Shown piece by piece: positions 1-8,564 of a stretch of DNA of 49,673 nucleotides. The stretch comes from Ideonella_A sp031398385 (GTDB lineage: Bacteria > Pseudomonadota > Gammaproteobacteria > Burkholderiales > Burkholderiaceae_C). The stretch is taken from positions 1 through 49,673 of the forward strand of contig JANNNE010000310.1 of NCBI GenBank assembly GCA_031398385.1. The letters run 5' to 3'. Below the pieces are notes generated by a model. It did no database searches. It had not been told where the DNA came from and was given only the letters and a program-made list of their open reading frames with translations. The position numbers and the translations under genes are program-made. Position 1 is the first letter of the stretch, and each line of letters opens with the position of its first letter.

Positions 1-205
1 GACGCAGATGCGGCTGCTCCCAGGCCGACTCGCCGATCACCGCCTGAGGTACCGGCCCGACCCGGCGCAGAGCTTCCGAACACAGGTGTTCACCCTCCAC
101 CCAGGCGACGCCCTGCTCGCGGTACGCGGTTGCGTGTTGTGCCAGTTTGCGCAAACGCTGCCACAGCGGGTTGCTGCGCGACGAGATGGCCTTGACGTGC
201 GCCAT
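1..205 (-). CDS. TrmH/SpoU-family RNA 2'-O-methyltransferase, N-terminal fragment (cut by window edge)
   Basis: Sixty-eight codons read from an ATG at 205 and run off the left edge. The product begins MAHVKAISSRSNPLWQRL and continues with RKLAQHA, a Gly-Val-Ala-Trp-Val-Glu-Gly-Glu-His segment and a leucine/arginine-rich helix. This is the pattern of the substrate-binding N-terminal domain of SpoU/TrmH RNA ribose methyltransferases (ISS..NP..K.LRKL...R.....LEGEHL). The SAM-binding knot domain would lie outside the window. The ATG overlaps the rnhB stop as ATGA, so translation is probably coupled. In Burkholderia-type genomes an RNA methyltransferase gene follows rnhB, which agrees. The exact target nucleotide cannot be told from this fragment. 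Confidence 0.8.
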   Translation of the reverse strand, partial: MAHVKAISSRSNPLWQRLRKLAQHATAYREQGVAWVEGEHLCSEALRRVGPVPQAVIGESAWEQPHLR

Positions 206-894
206 CAGCGTTCGCCCAGAAAGTCCACGGAAACCTCGACGGCGGGTTGCAACTCGCCGGCTGCCAGCAGACCCAGCGCGTGCGCCACCGGTGCGAAGCT
301 GCGTCGATGTTCCGGACAGGCGCCGTGCAGTCGCAGCGCTTCGAGGTGGATAACGGTCGCATACCCCTTGTGCCGCGCAAATCCGTAGGCCGGATAGCGC
401 AGATTGAGATCCGAACACAGGCTGTCGCGGTGCACCTTGGCCAGGATCGAAGCGGCCGCGATCGCTGCAATCCGCGCGTCGCCATTGATCACCGGCTCGG
501 CCGGCAACTCCAGCAGCGGCAATTGATTGCCGTCGACCAGCACGAGGTTCGGTCGCAGTCGCAACCCAAGCACTGCGCGCCGCATCGCCAGCAGGCTGGC
601 CTGCAGGATGTTCAGACGATCGATCTCTTCGACACTGGCTTCGGCCACCGCGCAGCACAGCGCATTGGCGCGAATCTGGTCGTACAGGCGTTCGCGCTGC
701 AAGGCGCTAAGCTGTTTCGAATCGCGCAGACCGGCGATGCGCCGGCGCGGATCCAGGATCACGGCGGCAGCAACCACCGGCCCGGCCAGCGGTCCCCTGC
801 CCGCCTCGTCGACACCGGCAATCAATCCGATCCTGTCCCGGCACAGATCGAGCCGCGGATGCGCCTTGCGGCGCCGCTTAATGGGCAAGGACAT
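205..894 (-). CDS. rnhB: Ribonuclease HII
   Basis: Removes RNA from RNA/DNA hybrids, including single ribonucleotides in DNA, in the cytoplasm. The 229-residue product (MSLPIKRRRK...) has the RNase HII core IAGVDEAGRGPLAGPVVAAA with the catalytic Asp-Glu pair, then DSKQLS, the third acidic site in LVDGN, and AAASILAKVHRD. I chose the ATG at 894 because an upstream in-frame extension would run deep into lpxB and shows no family similarity. It overlaps the end of lpxB by 17 nt and its stop overlaps the next ATG, so it is expressed as part of the lpx operon. The length is a little above the family norm (about 200) owing to a short basic N-terminus. Confidence 0.95.
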   Translation of the reverse strand: MSLPIKRRRKAHPRLDLCRDRIGLIAGVDEAGRGPLAGPVVAAAVILDPRRRIAGLRDSKQLSALQRERLYDQIRANALCCAVAEASVEEIDRLNILQASLLAMRRAVLGLRLRPNLVLVDGNQLPLLELPAEPVINGDARIAAIAAASILAKVHRDSLCSDLNLRYPAYGFARHKGYATVIHLEALRLHGACPEHRRSFAPVAHALGLLAAGELQPAVEVSVDFLGER

Positions 895-2020
895 GTTCGA
901 TGACCCGGGTTGCCTCGTGTGCCATGTTGCATCGCAGGCGCAAATGCAGCGCCTCGAAGCGCTGCGCGACCCGCTGACACGCCAACGGGTCGTCGAGCCA
1001 CTGGAGGCCGGTTGCGGCAATGCGCTGCGGCGTGGCGTTCTCCTGCAGCAGCTCGGGCACCGCAAAATCCTCGAGCAGGATGTTCGGCAGGCCGACCCAG
1101 GGTTGCAGTTGCAGACGCTTCATGATCTGCCAACTCAGGCCATTCATCGCATAACAGATCACCATCGGGCGCTTGAACAGCGCGGCTTCGAGGGTTGCGG
1201 TGCCGCTCGCAACAAGCACCACATCGCTGGCGGCCATCGCCGGGTGCGATTGCCCGTTCAGCAGATCAATCCGCAGATCGGGCGCGACACGCGCCTTGAT
1301 CGCGGCCACCATCTCGCGCAGTCCCGGAACAATCGGCAACACGAAGCGCAGCTCCGGACGGCTCTGCTGCATCAAGCCTGCGGCTGCAATCAAGCGCGGG
1401 GCAATCTGCTCGACCTCCGAGCGCCGGCTGCCCGGCAGCACGGCCACCACCTTGTCCGCATGATCGAGGCCCAACGTGTGGCGACTCGCTTCGCGCGGGG
1501 GAACCAGCGCAATCGCATCGGCCAGCGGGTGACCGACATAACTGGCGTCGATGCCGTGTTTCTCGTACAGCGCCGGCTCGAATGGAAACAGGCACAAGAC
1601 ATGATCCGCCGCCTTGCCGATCTGGTGCACGCGTTTGGGACGCCAGGCCCAGATCGACGGACTGATGAAATGAATGGTCTTGATGCCCTGTTGCTTCAAC
1701 CGCGCCTCCAGCCCGAGATTGAAATCCGGTGCGTCGACACCGATGAAGGCATCGGGTCGATCACTCAGCAAGCGATCACCAAGCCGGCGCCGGATGGCCG
1801 ACAGTTCGCGATAGTGACGCAATACCTCGACATAGCCACGAACCGCCAGTTTGTCGTGTGGCCACCAGGCTTCGAAGCCGTGCTCGGCCATTCGCGGCCC
1901 GCCGATTCCCGCGCTTCGCAGTGTCGGCCAGCGCTCGCGCAAGCCACCGAGCAGGAGGCCGGCGAGCAGGTCGCCGGAGGCCTCGCCCGCCACCATGGCC
2001 AAGCGCGGACTGTCGCTCAC
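878..2020 (-). CDS. lpxB: Lipid-A-disaccharide synthase
   Basis: Condenses UDP-2,3-diacylglucosamine with lipid X to the lipid A disaccharide at the inner face of the cytoplasmic membrane. The 380-residue protein opens with LAMVAGEASGDLLAGLL, the diagnostic GEASGD motif, and has IDAPDFN-like GVDAPDFNLGLEARLK, the SPSIWAW segment and VLPGSRRSEV in the C-terminal glycosyltransferase half. The start is GTG at 2020, two bases after the lpxA stop. Length matches the family (about 380). It lies between lpxA and rnhB, the usual order. Confidence 0.96.
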   Translation of the reverse strand: MSDSPRLAMVAGEASGDLLAGLLLGGLRERWPTLRSAGIGGPRMAEHGFEAWWPHDKLAVRGYVEVLRHYRELSAIRRRLGDRLLSDRPDAFIGVDAPDFNLGLEARLKQQGIKTIHFISPSIWAWRPKRVHQIGKAADHVLCLFPFEPALYEKHGIDASYVGHPLADAIALVPPREASRHTLGLDHADKVVAVLPGSRRSEVEQIAPRLIAAAGLMQQSRPELRFVLPIVPGLREMVAAIKARVAPDLRIDLLNGQSHPAMAASDVVLVASGTATLEAALFKRPMVICYAMNGLSWQIMKRLQLQPWVGLPNILLEDFAVPELLQENATPQRIAATGLQWLDDPLACQRVAQRFEALHLRLRCNMAHEATRVIEHVLAH

Positions 2021-2022
2021 CT

Positions 2023-2811
2023 TCAGCGCACGATGCCGCGCGTGGCAGCGGCCAGAAAATCCGCCATCATCGCGATGTCGTGTTGTCCTTCGGAATCGTC
2101 GGCAGTCAGCGCTTCGATCGCCTCCCGGGAGTTGGCGAAGGTCAGGCCATCGCGATAGAGCAGGCGGTGCATCTGTTTGACGCGCGCGATCCGTTCCGCG
2201 GAATAGCCGCGCCGACGCAAGCCTTCGGCGTTGATGCCATGCACCGACAGCGGATTGCCGGAGACGGTCATGAAAGGCGGAATATCCTGCGACACATGGC
2301 TCTGGAAGCCGGTCATCACGTGTGCACCAACCTTGCAGAACTGGTGGATGCCGCTCAATCCACCAATGATCGCCCAGTCACCAACCTGCACATGACCGGC
2401 CAGCGTCGCATTGTTGGCCAGGATGGTCTGATCGCCGAGCTGCACATCGTGGGCGATGTGCACATAGGCCATGATCCAGTTGTCATCGCCGATGCGGGTG
2501 ACACCGACATCCTGCGCGGTGCCGGTATTGAAACTGCAGAATTCGCGAATCGTGTTGCGGTCGCCGATCTGCAGTTCGGTCGGCTCGCCGGCATATTTCT
2601 TGTCCTGCGGAATCGCACCGAGTGAGCAGAACTGGAAGATCCGGTTGTCGGCGCCGATCCGGGTGCGGCCCTCGATCACGCAATGGGCGGCGACCGAGGT
2701 ACCCGCTCCGATCGACACCTGCGGACCGATCACGCTGTATGGTCCGATCGAAACGCCATCGGCCAACGAGGCGTCAGGGTGGACGATCGCGGTGGAGTGA
2801 ATGTCGGGCAT
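2023..2811 (-). CDS. lpxA: Acyl-ACP--UDP-N-acetylglucosamine O-acyltransferase
   Basis: First step of lipid A synthesis: transfers a 3-hydroxyacyl chain from ACP to UDP-GlcNAc. The 262-residue product equals the E. coli length. The N-terminal two thirds is a left-handed beta-helix made of hexapeptide repeats, and the catalytic histidine sits in the VHIAHD segment. The helical C-terminal part has the conserved GLRRRGYS. I take the ATG at 2811 (MPDIHSTAIVHPDA); a TTG two codons upstream would also be in frame. Twenty-eight bases separate it from fabZ. Confidence 0.96.
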   Translation of the reverse strand: MPDIHSTAIVHPDASLADGVSIGPYSVIGPQVSIGAGTSVAAHCVIEGRTRIGADNRIFQFCSLGAIPQDKKYAGEPTELQIGDRNTIREFCSFNTGTAQDVGVTRIGDDNWIMAYVHIAHDVQLGDQTILANNATLAGHVQVGDWAIIGGLSGIHQFCKVGAHVMTGFQSHVSQDIPPFMTVSGNPLSVHGINAEGLRRRGYSAERIARVKQMHRLLYRDGLTFANSREAIEALTADDSEGQHDIAMMADFLAAATRGIVR

Positions 2812-2839
2812 GACCAAAGACGCGAAAGCTTCGACGAGC

Positions 2840-3283
2840 TCAGCCGATGCGCCGCATCGTGCACATCAGTTCGGCCTCGACCGCGAGCTTGTCGTCGACC
2901 GTCGCGCGCGCCTTGAACTTGAAGATGCCCGACTTCATGCGGTCCAGCGTCACATCCAGAATCAACTGATCGCCGGGCTCGACCGGGCGCTTGAACCGAG
3001 CGCCGTCGATGCCGGCGAAATAGTAGACCGTCTTGTCGTCGGATTCGACGCCCATCGTCGCGAACGACAGCAATGCAGCCGCTTGTGCCAGTGCCTCGAG
3101 CATCAGCACGCCGGGCATCACCGGTCGCTGCGGAAAATGGCCGGTGAAATACGGCTCGTTGATGGTGACATTCTTGAGCGCCCGGATCCGTTTCCCGGTT
3201 TCGAACTCGAGCACCCGATCGACCAGCAGGATCGGATAGCGGTGCGGCAGCTTGCGAAGGATCTCGTGGATGTCCATGGTCAT
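2840..3283 (-). CDS. fabZ: 3-hydroxyacyl-ACP dehydratase FabZ
   Basis: Dehydrates 3-hydroxyacyl-ACP in fatty acid elongation and so competes with LpxA/LpxD for hydroxyacyl-ACP. The 147-residue hot-dog protein has LPHRYPILLVDRV near the N-terminus and the catalytic GHFPQRPVMPGVLMLEALAQ helix with its His and Glu. The ATG at 3283 overlaps the lpxD stop as ATGA; a second ATG two codons inside is a possible alternative. Placement between lpxD and lpxA is standard in proteobacteria. Confidence 0.96.
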   Translation of the reverse strand: MTMDIHEILRKLPHRYPILLVDRVLEFETGKRIRALKNVTINEPYFTGHFPQRPVMPGVLMLEALAQAAALLSFATMGVESDDKTVYYFAGIDGARFKRPVEPGDQLILDVTLDRMKSGIFKFKARATVDDKLAVEAELMCTMRRIG

Positions 3284-4359
3284 GCTTGATTCGTGTCGGA
3301 CGCCGGCCCGGGAAGGCGCTCGAGTGCGCGTACCCGGTCGCGCAGACCATGCAGCTGACGCAGGGTCGCGGCGTTCTTCTCCCAGGACGCATTGTCGTCG
3401 ATGGGAAAGACGCCGCTGTACAGGCCCGGACGATTGATGGTTCGTGTCACCACCGTCGCGGCCGAGATGTGAACATGATCGGCCAGCTTCAGATGCCCCA
3501 GCACAATCGCACCGCCACCGATCGAGCAGTGTGCACCGATCACCGCGCTGCCGGCCACACCGACACAGCCCGCCATCGCGGTATGCGCGCCGACCACCAC
3601 GTTGTGCGCAATCTGGACCAGGTTGTCGAGCTTGACGCCGTCACCGATCACGGTGTCGTCGAGCGCGCCGCGGTCAATGCAGGTGTTGGCACCGATTTCC
3701 ACGTCGTCACCGATGCGTACCGCACCGAGTTGCTCGATCTTTTCCCAACGGCCGGCGTCTGGCGCGAAGCCGAAGCCGTCGGCGCCGATGACGACGCCGC
3801 TGTGGACGATGCCGCGTTCACCGATCGAGCAGGCGGCGCCGATCACGACCCGAGGTGCCAGGTGGGTCGCCCGACCGATCGTGGCGCCGGCACCGATCAC
3901 GCAATGCGCGCCGATCTGCGCGTCGGCGGCAATCACGGCGTCAGCTTCAATCACGCACAGCGGCCCGATGCTCGCCGTCGCATCGATGCGTGCAGACCCG
4001 TCGACGACGGCACTTGGGTGAATGCCGGGCGGGATCGGGCACCGCGTCTGCCGGGCCCACCATTGGGTCAGGTGGGCGAAATAGAGGTAGGGGTCGGCAC
4101 AACGGATGACCGCGCCTCGCGCCTGCGCCGCCTCGGCCAAATCGGGGGCGACGATCACACACGCGGCGGCGGTGGTCGCCAGTTGACCCCGGTAACGCGG
4201 ATTCGACAGGAACGACAGCGTCTTTGCGTCTGCCACTTCCAGCGGGCCGATCCGGCTGATCGGCAGCGCCGGGTCGCCGATCAGCTCGGCCGGCGGCACC
4301 CCGCGCTGTTGCGCCGCCAGCGCGGCGACGATTTCGCCCAGCGCGTAGGCGACTGTCAC
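3280..4359 (-). CDS. lpxD: UDP-3-O-(3-hydroxyacyl)glucosamine N-acyltransferase
   Basis: Third acyl-transfer step of lipid A synthesis, cytoplasmic homotrimer. The 359-residue protein has an N-terminal uridine-binding domain (to about residue 100) and then a long hexapeptide-repeat beta-helix with many V/I-I-G repeats. The active-site histidine lies in NLVQIAHNVVVG, preceded by GADGFGFAPD. Start is a GTG at 4359, four bases after the skp stop. The C-terminal 40 residues form the expected helix. Length is slightly above the E. coli protein (341). Confidence 0.95.
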   Translation of the reverse strand: MTVAYALGEIVAALAAQQRGVPPAELIGDPALPISRIGPLEVADAKTLSFLSNPRYRGQLATTAAACVIVAPDLAEAAQARGAVIRCADPYLYFAHLTQWWARQTRCPIPPGIHPSAVVDGSARIDATASIGPLCVIEADAVIAADAQIGAHCVIGAGATIGRATHLAPRVVIGAACSIGERGIVHSGVVIGADGFGFAPDAGRWEKIEQLGAVRIGDDVEIGANTCIDRGALDDTVIGDGVKLDNLVQIAHNVVVGAHTAMAGCVGVAGSAVIGAHCSIGGGAIVLGHLKLADHVHISAATVVTRTINRPGLYSGVFPIDDNASWEKNAATLRQLHGLRDRVRALERLPGPASDTNQA

Positions 4360-4363
4360 GAGC

Positions 4364-4873
4364 TCATTTGCCCTGCGCGTTCAAGGCCTTGATGACCTTG
4401 TCGGTAATGTCCAGACGGGGGCCGGCAAAAACGGCCTCCTGAATGATCAGGTCGTATTTCTCGGACTCGAAGATCTGCTTGATGACCTTGTTCGCACGTT
4501 CGACAACTGCGGCCAGCTCTTCATTCTTGCGCTGGTTCAGATCTTCCTGGAACTCGCGGCGCTTGCGCTGAAATTCGCGGTCCTGTTCGATCAGATCGCG
4601 CTGGCGCCGGCTGCGCTCGGCTTCGGCCAGGGTCGGCGCTTCCTTTTCGAGCTTGTCGCCGGCGGTCTTCAGACGGTTGGCCAGATCGGCCAGATCCTTC
4701 TCGCGCTTGGAGAATTCGGATTCCAGCTTGGCCTGTGCAGCCTTTGCCGGCACCGCATCGCGCAGCACCCGGTCACTGTTGACATAACCGATCCTCAGCT
4801 CCTGCGCCTGTGCACCCAGAACAGGCAATGCCAGGGCAGCAGCCGCGGCGGTTTTCATCAAAAAGCTTTTCAT
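4364..4873 (-). CDS. skp: Periplasmic chaperone Skp/OmpH
   Basis: Holds unfolded outer-membrane proteins in the periplasm and hands them to the BAM complex. The 169-residue precursor has a signal peptide (MKSFLMKTAAAAALALPVLG, cleavage likely after AQA) and a highly charged, coiled-coil middle (about residues 45-130) typical of the Skp tentacles. It ends in the beta-strand segment YDLIIQEAVFAGPRLDIT. The ATG shares one base with the bamA stop (TAATG), implying coupled translation with bamA. Confidence 0.93.
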   Translation of the reverse strand: MKSFLMKTAAAAALALPVLGAQAQELRIGYVNSDRVLRDAVPAKAAQAKLESEFSKREKDLADLANRLKTAGDKLEKEAPTLAEAERSRRQRDLIEQDREFQRKRREFQEDLNQRKNEELAAVVERANKVIKQIFESEKYDLIIQEAVFAGPRLDITDKVIKALNAQGK

Positions 4874-7176
4874 TAGAACGCAGTCCCGATCTGGAATTGA
4901 AGGCGTTGGATTCTATCTTCTGGGCGCTTGCGGATCGGCGCACCGTAGCTCAATTTCAGCGGCCCGACCGGGGATATCCAGCTCAGGCCGATGCCCGCCG
5001 ATGCGCGCAGACTCGAAAACTCGACCTTCTCGTCCTCGCCCCAGACATTGCCGACGTCGGCATAGGTGAACCAGCGCAGAGTGCGGTCGTTGCCGGTGCC
5101 CGGAATCGGCAGATACAGCTCGGCGTTGATATTGAGGCGCTTGGCACCGCCCAGGTAGGCACCGGTCACGTCGACCGGACCCAACGAGCCCTGGTCGAAT
5201 GCCCGGACGGTTCCGAGGCCGCCGCCGTAGAAGTTCTTGAAAATCGGATACGGCCGGCCGCCGAGACCCTTGCCGTAACCCAGTTCGGCGTTGACGCCGA
5301 GGGTGAAGCGCCGAGTGAGCGGGAAATACTGCTGGACCTGGAAATTGCCCCGCAGGTAACGGGTATCGCCGAGTGCGCCCCAATCGAGGTTGATGCGTGA
5401 ATAGCGGCCGCTGGTGGGCACCAGCGCGCTGTCGCGTTCGTCACGGGCCCAGCCGATGGTCAGCGGCACCGACGAACTGACCGAACCGAACAGCTCCCGA
5501 TACAGGAAATAGTTGTTCGGCAGCGCGGTGGTGCCGCGGATCTCGGTGCGTTCGTAGCCGATGCCGAAGAAGACGGTGTCGAACTCGCTGAACGGCACGC
5601 CGAAACGGATCGAGGCGCCCGGTGTGACCAGCGTGTATTCCTCGCCCTGGCTGTTCAGTGGCTTGACCGTGCGGTAGAAGACGTCGATGGCCCGCGATAC
5701 CCCGTCGATCGTGAAATACGGATCGACCGTGCTGACGACGATGGTGCGCTGCGACTTGCTGGTATTGAGCTCGATGCCGAGGTAGTTGCCGGAACCGAAC
5801 ACGTTTTCCTGCTTGACCGAGGCGGTCAGCGACAGCTTGTCGGCGCTGGAGAATCCGGCGCCCAGCAACAGGTTGCCGGTCGGCTTCTCCTTGATCGTCA
5901 GCGTCAGGTCGACCTGGTCCTGCGAACCGGGCACCTCGTTGGTCTCGACATTGACCTCGCTGAAATAGCCGAGCCGGTCGACACGGTCACGCGACAACTT
6001 GATCTTGCGCGCGTCGTACCACGAGGTCTCGAACTGGCGAAATTCGCGCCGGATCACTTCATCGCGGGTACGGCTGTTGCCGGCGATGTTGATGCGCCGC
6101 ACGTACACGCGGCGCTGCGGCTCAGAGGCCAGAACGACGACGACACGGCCGGTGGCGCGATCGATCTCGGGACGCGAATCGACCCGCGCGAAGGCGTAGC
6201 CGAAGCTGCCGAAACGCTCGGTGAAAGCGCGTGTGGTTTCGGCCACGGCCTCGGCCCGGTAGGCCTCGCCCGGCTTGATCGTGACCAGGTCCTTGAACTC
6301 GTTTTCCTTGCCGAGGTATTCGCCTTCGAGGCGCACCGCCGTAACGATATACGGCTGACCTTCGGTGACGTTGATCGTGATCGAGATGCTCTGCTTGTCG
6401 GGCGAGATCGCGACCTGCGTCGAATCGACATTGAACTCGAGGTAGCCGCGATTCAGGTAATACGCGCGCAACGTTTCCAGATCGGCGTTGAGCTTGGCCC
6501 GGGAATATCGGTTCGCCTTGGTGTACCAGTTCAGCCAGCCACCATCGTTGAGGTCGAACAGGCCTTTCAGCGTACTCTCGGTGAAGACCTTGTTGCCGGT
6601 GATCTGGATGTCGCTGATCGCCGCGGCCTCGCCTTCGGTGATCGTGAAGGTCACGTTGACCCGGTTGCGCTCCTGCGGCGTCACGGTGGTGACGACCTCG
6701 GCGCCATACAGGCTGCGGGTCAGGTACTGGCGCTTCAGTTCCTGCTCGGCACGATCGGCAAGCGCCTTGTCGAACGGCAGGCCCTGGCCGATGCCGAAAT
6801 CCTTCAGCGACTTGATCAACACGTCCTTGTCGAATTCCTTCAGGCCGACGAAGTCGATGTTTGCGATCACCGAACGCTCGTCAACGATGACGACCACGAC
6901 GCCGTCCTCGATCTCGATCCGCACATCCTTGAACAGGCCGGTCGCGAACAAGGCGCGCAAGGCCGCCGCACCCTTCTCGTCGGTATAGGTATCACCGACA
7001 CGAAACGGCAGCGATGCGAACACCGTTCCGGCATCGGTGCGCTGCAAGCCCTCGACCCGGATGTCCTTCAGCTGGAACGGATCGACCGCCCATGCGGGAA
7101 CGGTGTACAGGGTTGCGGACAGTGCAACGGAAAGCGCCGTCAAGGCAAAACGGGTCAATCGGGATTGGGAAGGCAT
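4873..7176 (-). CDS. bamA: Outer membrane protein assembly factor BamA
   Basis: Essential Omp85 core of the BAM machine that inserts beta-barrels into the outer membrane. The 767-residue precursor starts MPSQSRLTRF with a signal peptide ending near VPAWA. Five POTRA domains follow (about residues 25-420; FQLKDIRVEGLQR opens POTRA1), then a 16-stranded barrel ending in aromatic F (LQFQIGTAF). I reject an upstream in-frame extension that overlaps rseP. One oddity: the conserved loop-6 VRGF motif reads VRAF here (codons at 5197-5208, residues about 657-660), with Ala replacing Gly. It lies 8 nt after rseP and overlaps skp by one base. Confidence 0.97.
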   Translation of the reverse strand: MPSQSRLTRFALTALSVALSATLYTVPAWAVDPFQLKDIRVEGLQRTDAGTVFASLPFRVGDTYTDEKGAAALRALFATGLFKDVRIEIEDGVVVVIVDERSVIANIDFVGLKEFDKDVLIKSLKDFGIGQGLPFDKALADRAEQELKRQYLTRSLYGAEVVTTVTPQERNRVNVTFTITEGEAAAISDIQITGNKVFTESTLKGLFDLNDGGWLNWYTKANRYSRAKLNADLETLRAYYLNRGYLEFNVDSTQVAISPDKQSISITINVTEGQPYIVTAVRLEGEYLGKENEFKDLVTIKPGEAYRAEAVAETTRAFTERFGSFGYAFARVDSRPEIDRATGRVVVVLASEPQRRVYVRRINIAGNSRTRDEVIRREFRQFETSWYDARKIKLSRDRVDRLGYFSEVNVETNEVPGSQDQVDLTLTIKEKPTGNLLLGAGFSSADKLSLTASVKQENVFGSGNYLGIELNTSKSQRTIVVSTVDPYFTIDGVSRAIDVFYRTVKPLNSQGEEYTLVTPGASIRFGVPFSEFDTVFFGIGYERTEIRGTTALPNNYFLYRELFGSVSSSVPLTIGWARDERDSALVPTSGRYSRINLDWGALGDTRYLRGNFQVQQYFPLTRRFTLGVNAELGYGKGLGGRPYPIFKNFYGGGLGTVRAFDQGSLGPVDVTGAYLGGAKRLNINAELYLPIPGTGNDRTLRWFTYADVGNVWGEDEKVEFSSLRASAGIGLSWISPVGPLKLSYGAPIRKRPEDRIQRLQFQIGTAF

Positions 7177-7184
7177 GCGTGGAA

Positions 7185-8564
7185 TCAGTGCAGGCCCAGC
7201 AGGCGGGCCACATCGTTGTAAAGGGCCAGCGACATCATCATGAGCATGATCGCCACGCCGCCGCGTTGCAGCCGGTCTAGCCACAACTCGGAGACCGGCC
7301 GCCCTGTCACTGCCTCGAAAAGATAATATATCAGGTGCCCACCGTCGAGCATCGGCAGCGGCAGCAGGTTGAGCACGCCGAGACTGATGCTGACGATCGC
7401 GAGAAAGCCGAGATAGTAGGCCAGTCCGAGGCGTGCCGACTGGCCGGCGTAGTCGGCGATGGTCAGCGGGCCGGACAGATTCTTCAGCGACGCCTCGCCG
7501 GTCAACATTCGGCCCATCATCTGCAGCGTCAGCGCCGACATGTCCCAGGTCCGGGAAGCGGCCCTCGTCAAGCCATCGAACAGACCGAAGCTGACCGTCA
7601 CCATTTCAGCCGGTTTGCCGATGAAGGCCTCGACACGCCCGACACGGCGCTCCTGATCGAGCACCGTCGCCGGCGTGACCTCCAGCGTCAGCGCACGCCC
7701 TTCTCGCTCGACCCGCCAGCTCATAGGCACCGGCGTGGCTGCGGCCGCGCTGCCTGCATTGGCACGGATCGTCTCCCTCAGGCTCGCTGCATCGAGCACC
7801 GGCGCGCCATCGACGCTGAGCACCAGATCGCCGGATTGCAGGCCGGCCTTGGCGGCCGGTCCACCCGGCCTGACTTCACCGAGCACGGGTTCGCTGTAGG
7901 TCTGGCCCAGGCCGATGCGCTGCATCAGGCGGGCATCGACCTCACGGGCTTCGAGCTCGGCAAGGGCCAGCGTCAGGCTGCGTTCGCCGCGTCCGGTGGA
8001 GTCGCTCACGCGCAGCCGAAGGTCTTCACCCTTCATTGCGGCCTGGGTCAGCTCCCAGCGCAACTCGCTCATCGAACGCACATCGCGCCACTCAGTGCCA
8101 TCCGACGACACTTCGCGCGCCCAGTCGCCGGCGCGCACGCCGGCTTTCGCGGCAACGCTCTGGGCCGGCGGCGACGCCAGCAAGGCTTTCGGTTCTTCGA
8201 CGCCGATCCAGTTGGCCACCGCATACAGCAGCACCGCCAGCAGCAGGTTGGCCAGCGGGCCGGCGGCCACCACGGCCGCACGCTGCCACAGCGGCTTGCG
8301 GTTGAACGCCATGTCGCGCTGGGATGCCGGCACATCGCCTTCACGCTCGTCGAGCATCCGGACATAGCCGCCGAGCGGCAGCGCAGAGACGACGAACTCG
8401 GTGCTGTCAGGCGTGGCCTGGCGGCGCCAGATGACCCGCCCAAAGCCGACCGAAAATCGCAGCACCTTGACGCCACAGGCGACGGCCACGCGGTAGTGGC
8501 CGTATTCGTGGATCACGATCAGCAGGCCCAGCGTGACCACGAAGGCCAGAACGGTGACGATCAT
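7185..8564 (-). CDS. rseP: Site-2 intramembrane metalloprotease RseP
   Basis: Cleaves anti-sigma factors such as RseA inside the inner membrane and clears signal-peptide remnants. The 459-residue protein has the zinc motif HEYGH in the first transmembrane helix (residues about 19-23), a GxxxxG-like LGGYVRMLDE hairpin, two PDZ domains (about 115-290) and the C-terminal metal ligand motif LPMLDGGHL. The C-terminal helix is hydrophobic. Start ATG overlaps the dxr stop (ATGA). The dxr-rseP-bamA order is conserved and links envelope stress control with BAM. Confidence 0.96.
   Translation of the reverse strand: MIVTVLAFVVTLGLLIVIHEYGHYRVAVACGVKVLRFSVGFGRVIWRRQATPDSTEFVVSALPLGGYVRMLDEREGDVPASQRDMAFNRKPLWQRAAVVAAGPLANLLLAVLLYAVANWIGVEEPKALLASPPAQSVAAKAGVRAGDWAREVSSDGTEWRDVRSMSELRWELTQAAMKGEDLRLRVSDSTGRGERSLTLALAELEAREVDARLMQRIGLGQTYSEPVLGEVRPGGPAAKAGLQSGDLVLSVDGAPVLDAASLRETIRANAGSAAAATPVPMSWRVEREGRALTLEVTPATVLDQERRVGRVEAFIGKPAEMVTVSFGLFDGLTRAASRTWDMSALTLQMMGRMLTGEASLKNLSGPLTIADYAGQSARLGLAYYLGFLAIVSISLGVLNLLPLPMLDGGHLIYYLFEAVTGRPVSELWLDRLQRGGVAIMLMMMSLALYNDVARLLGLH

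Noticed and set aside
527..2158. A 543-codon plus-strand reading opposite rnhB, lpxB and lpxA
   Set aside because: High-GC antisense shadow of confidently identified genes; no domain or start signal.
4873..7284. Longer bamA reading with 36 extra N-terminal codons
   Set aside because: It would overlap the end of rseP by about 100 nt and place the signal peptide in the interior; the ATG at 7176 gives a proper signal peptide.
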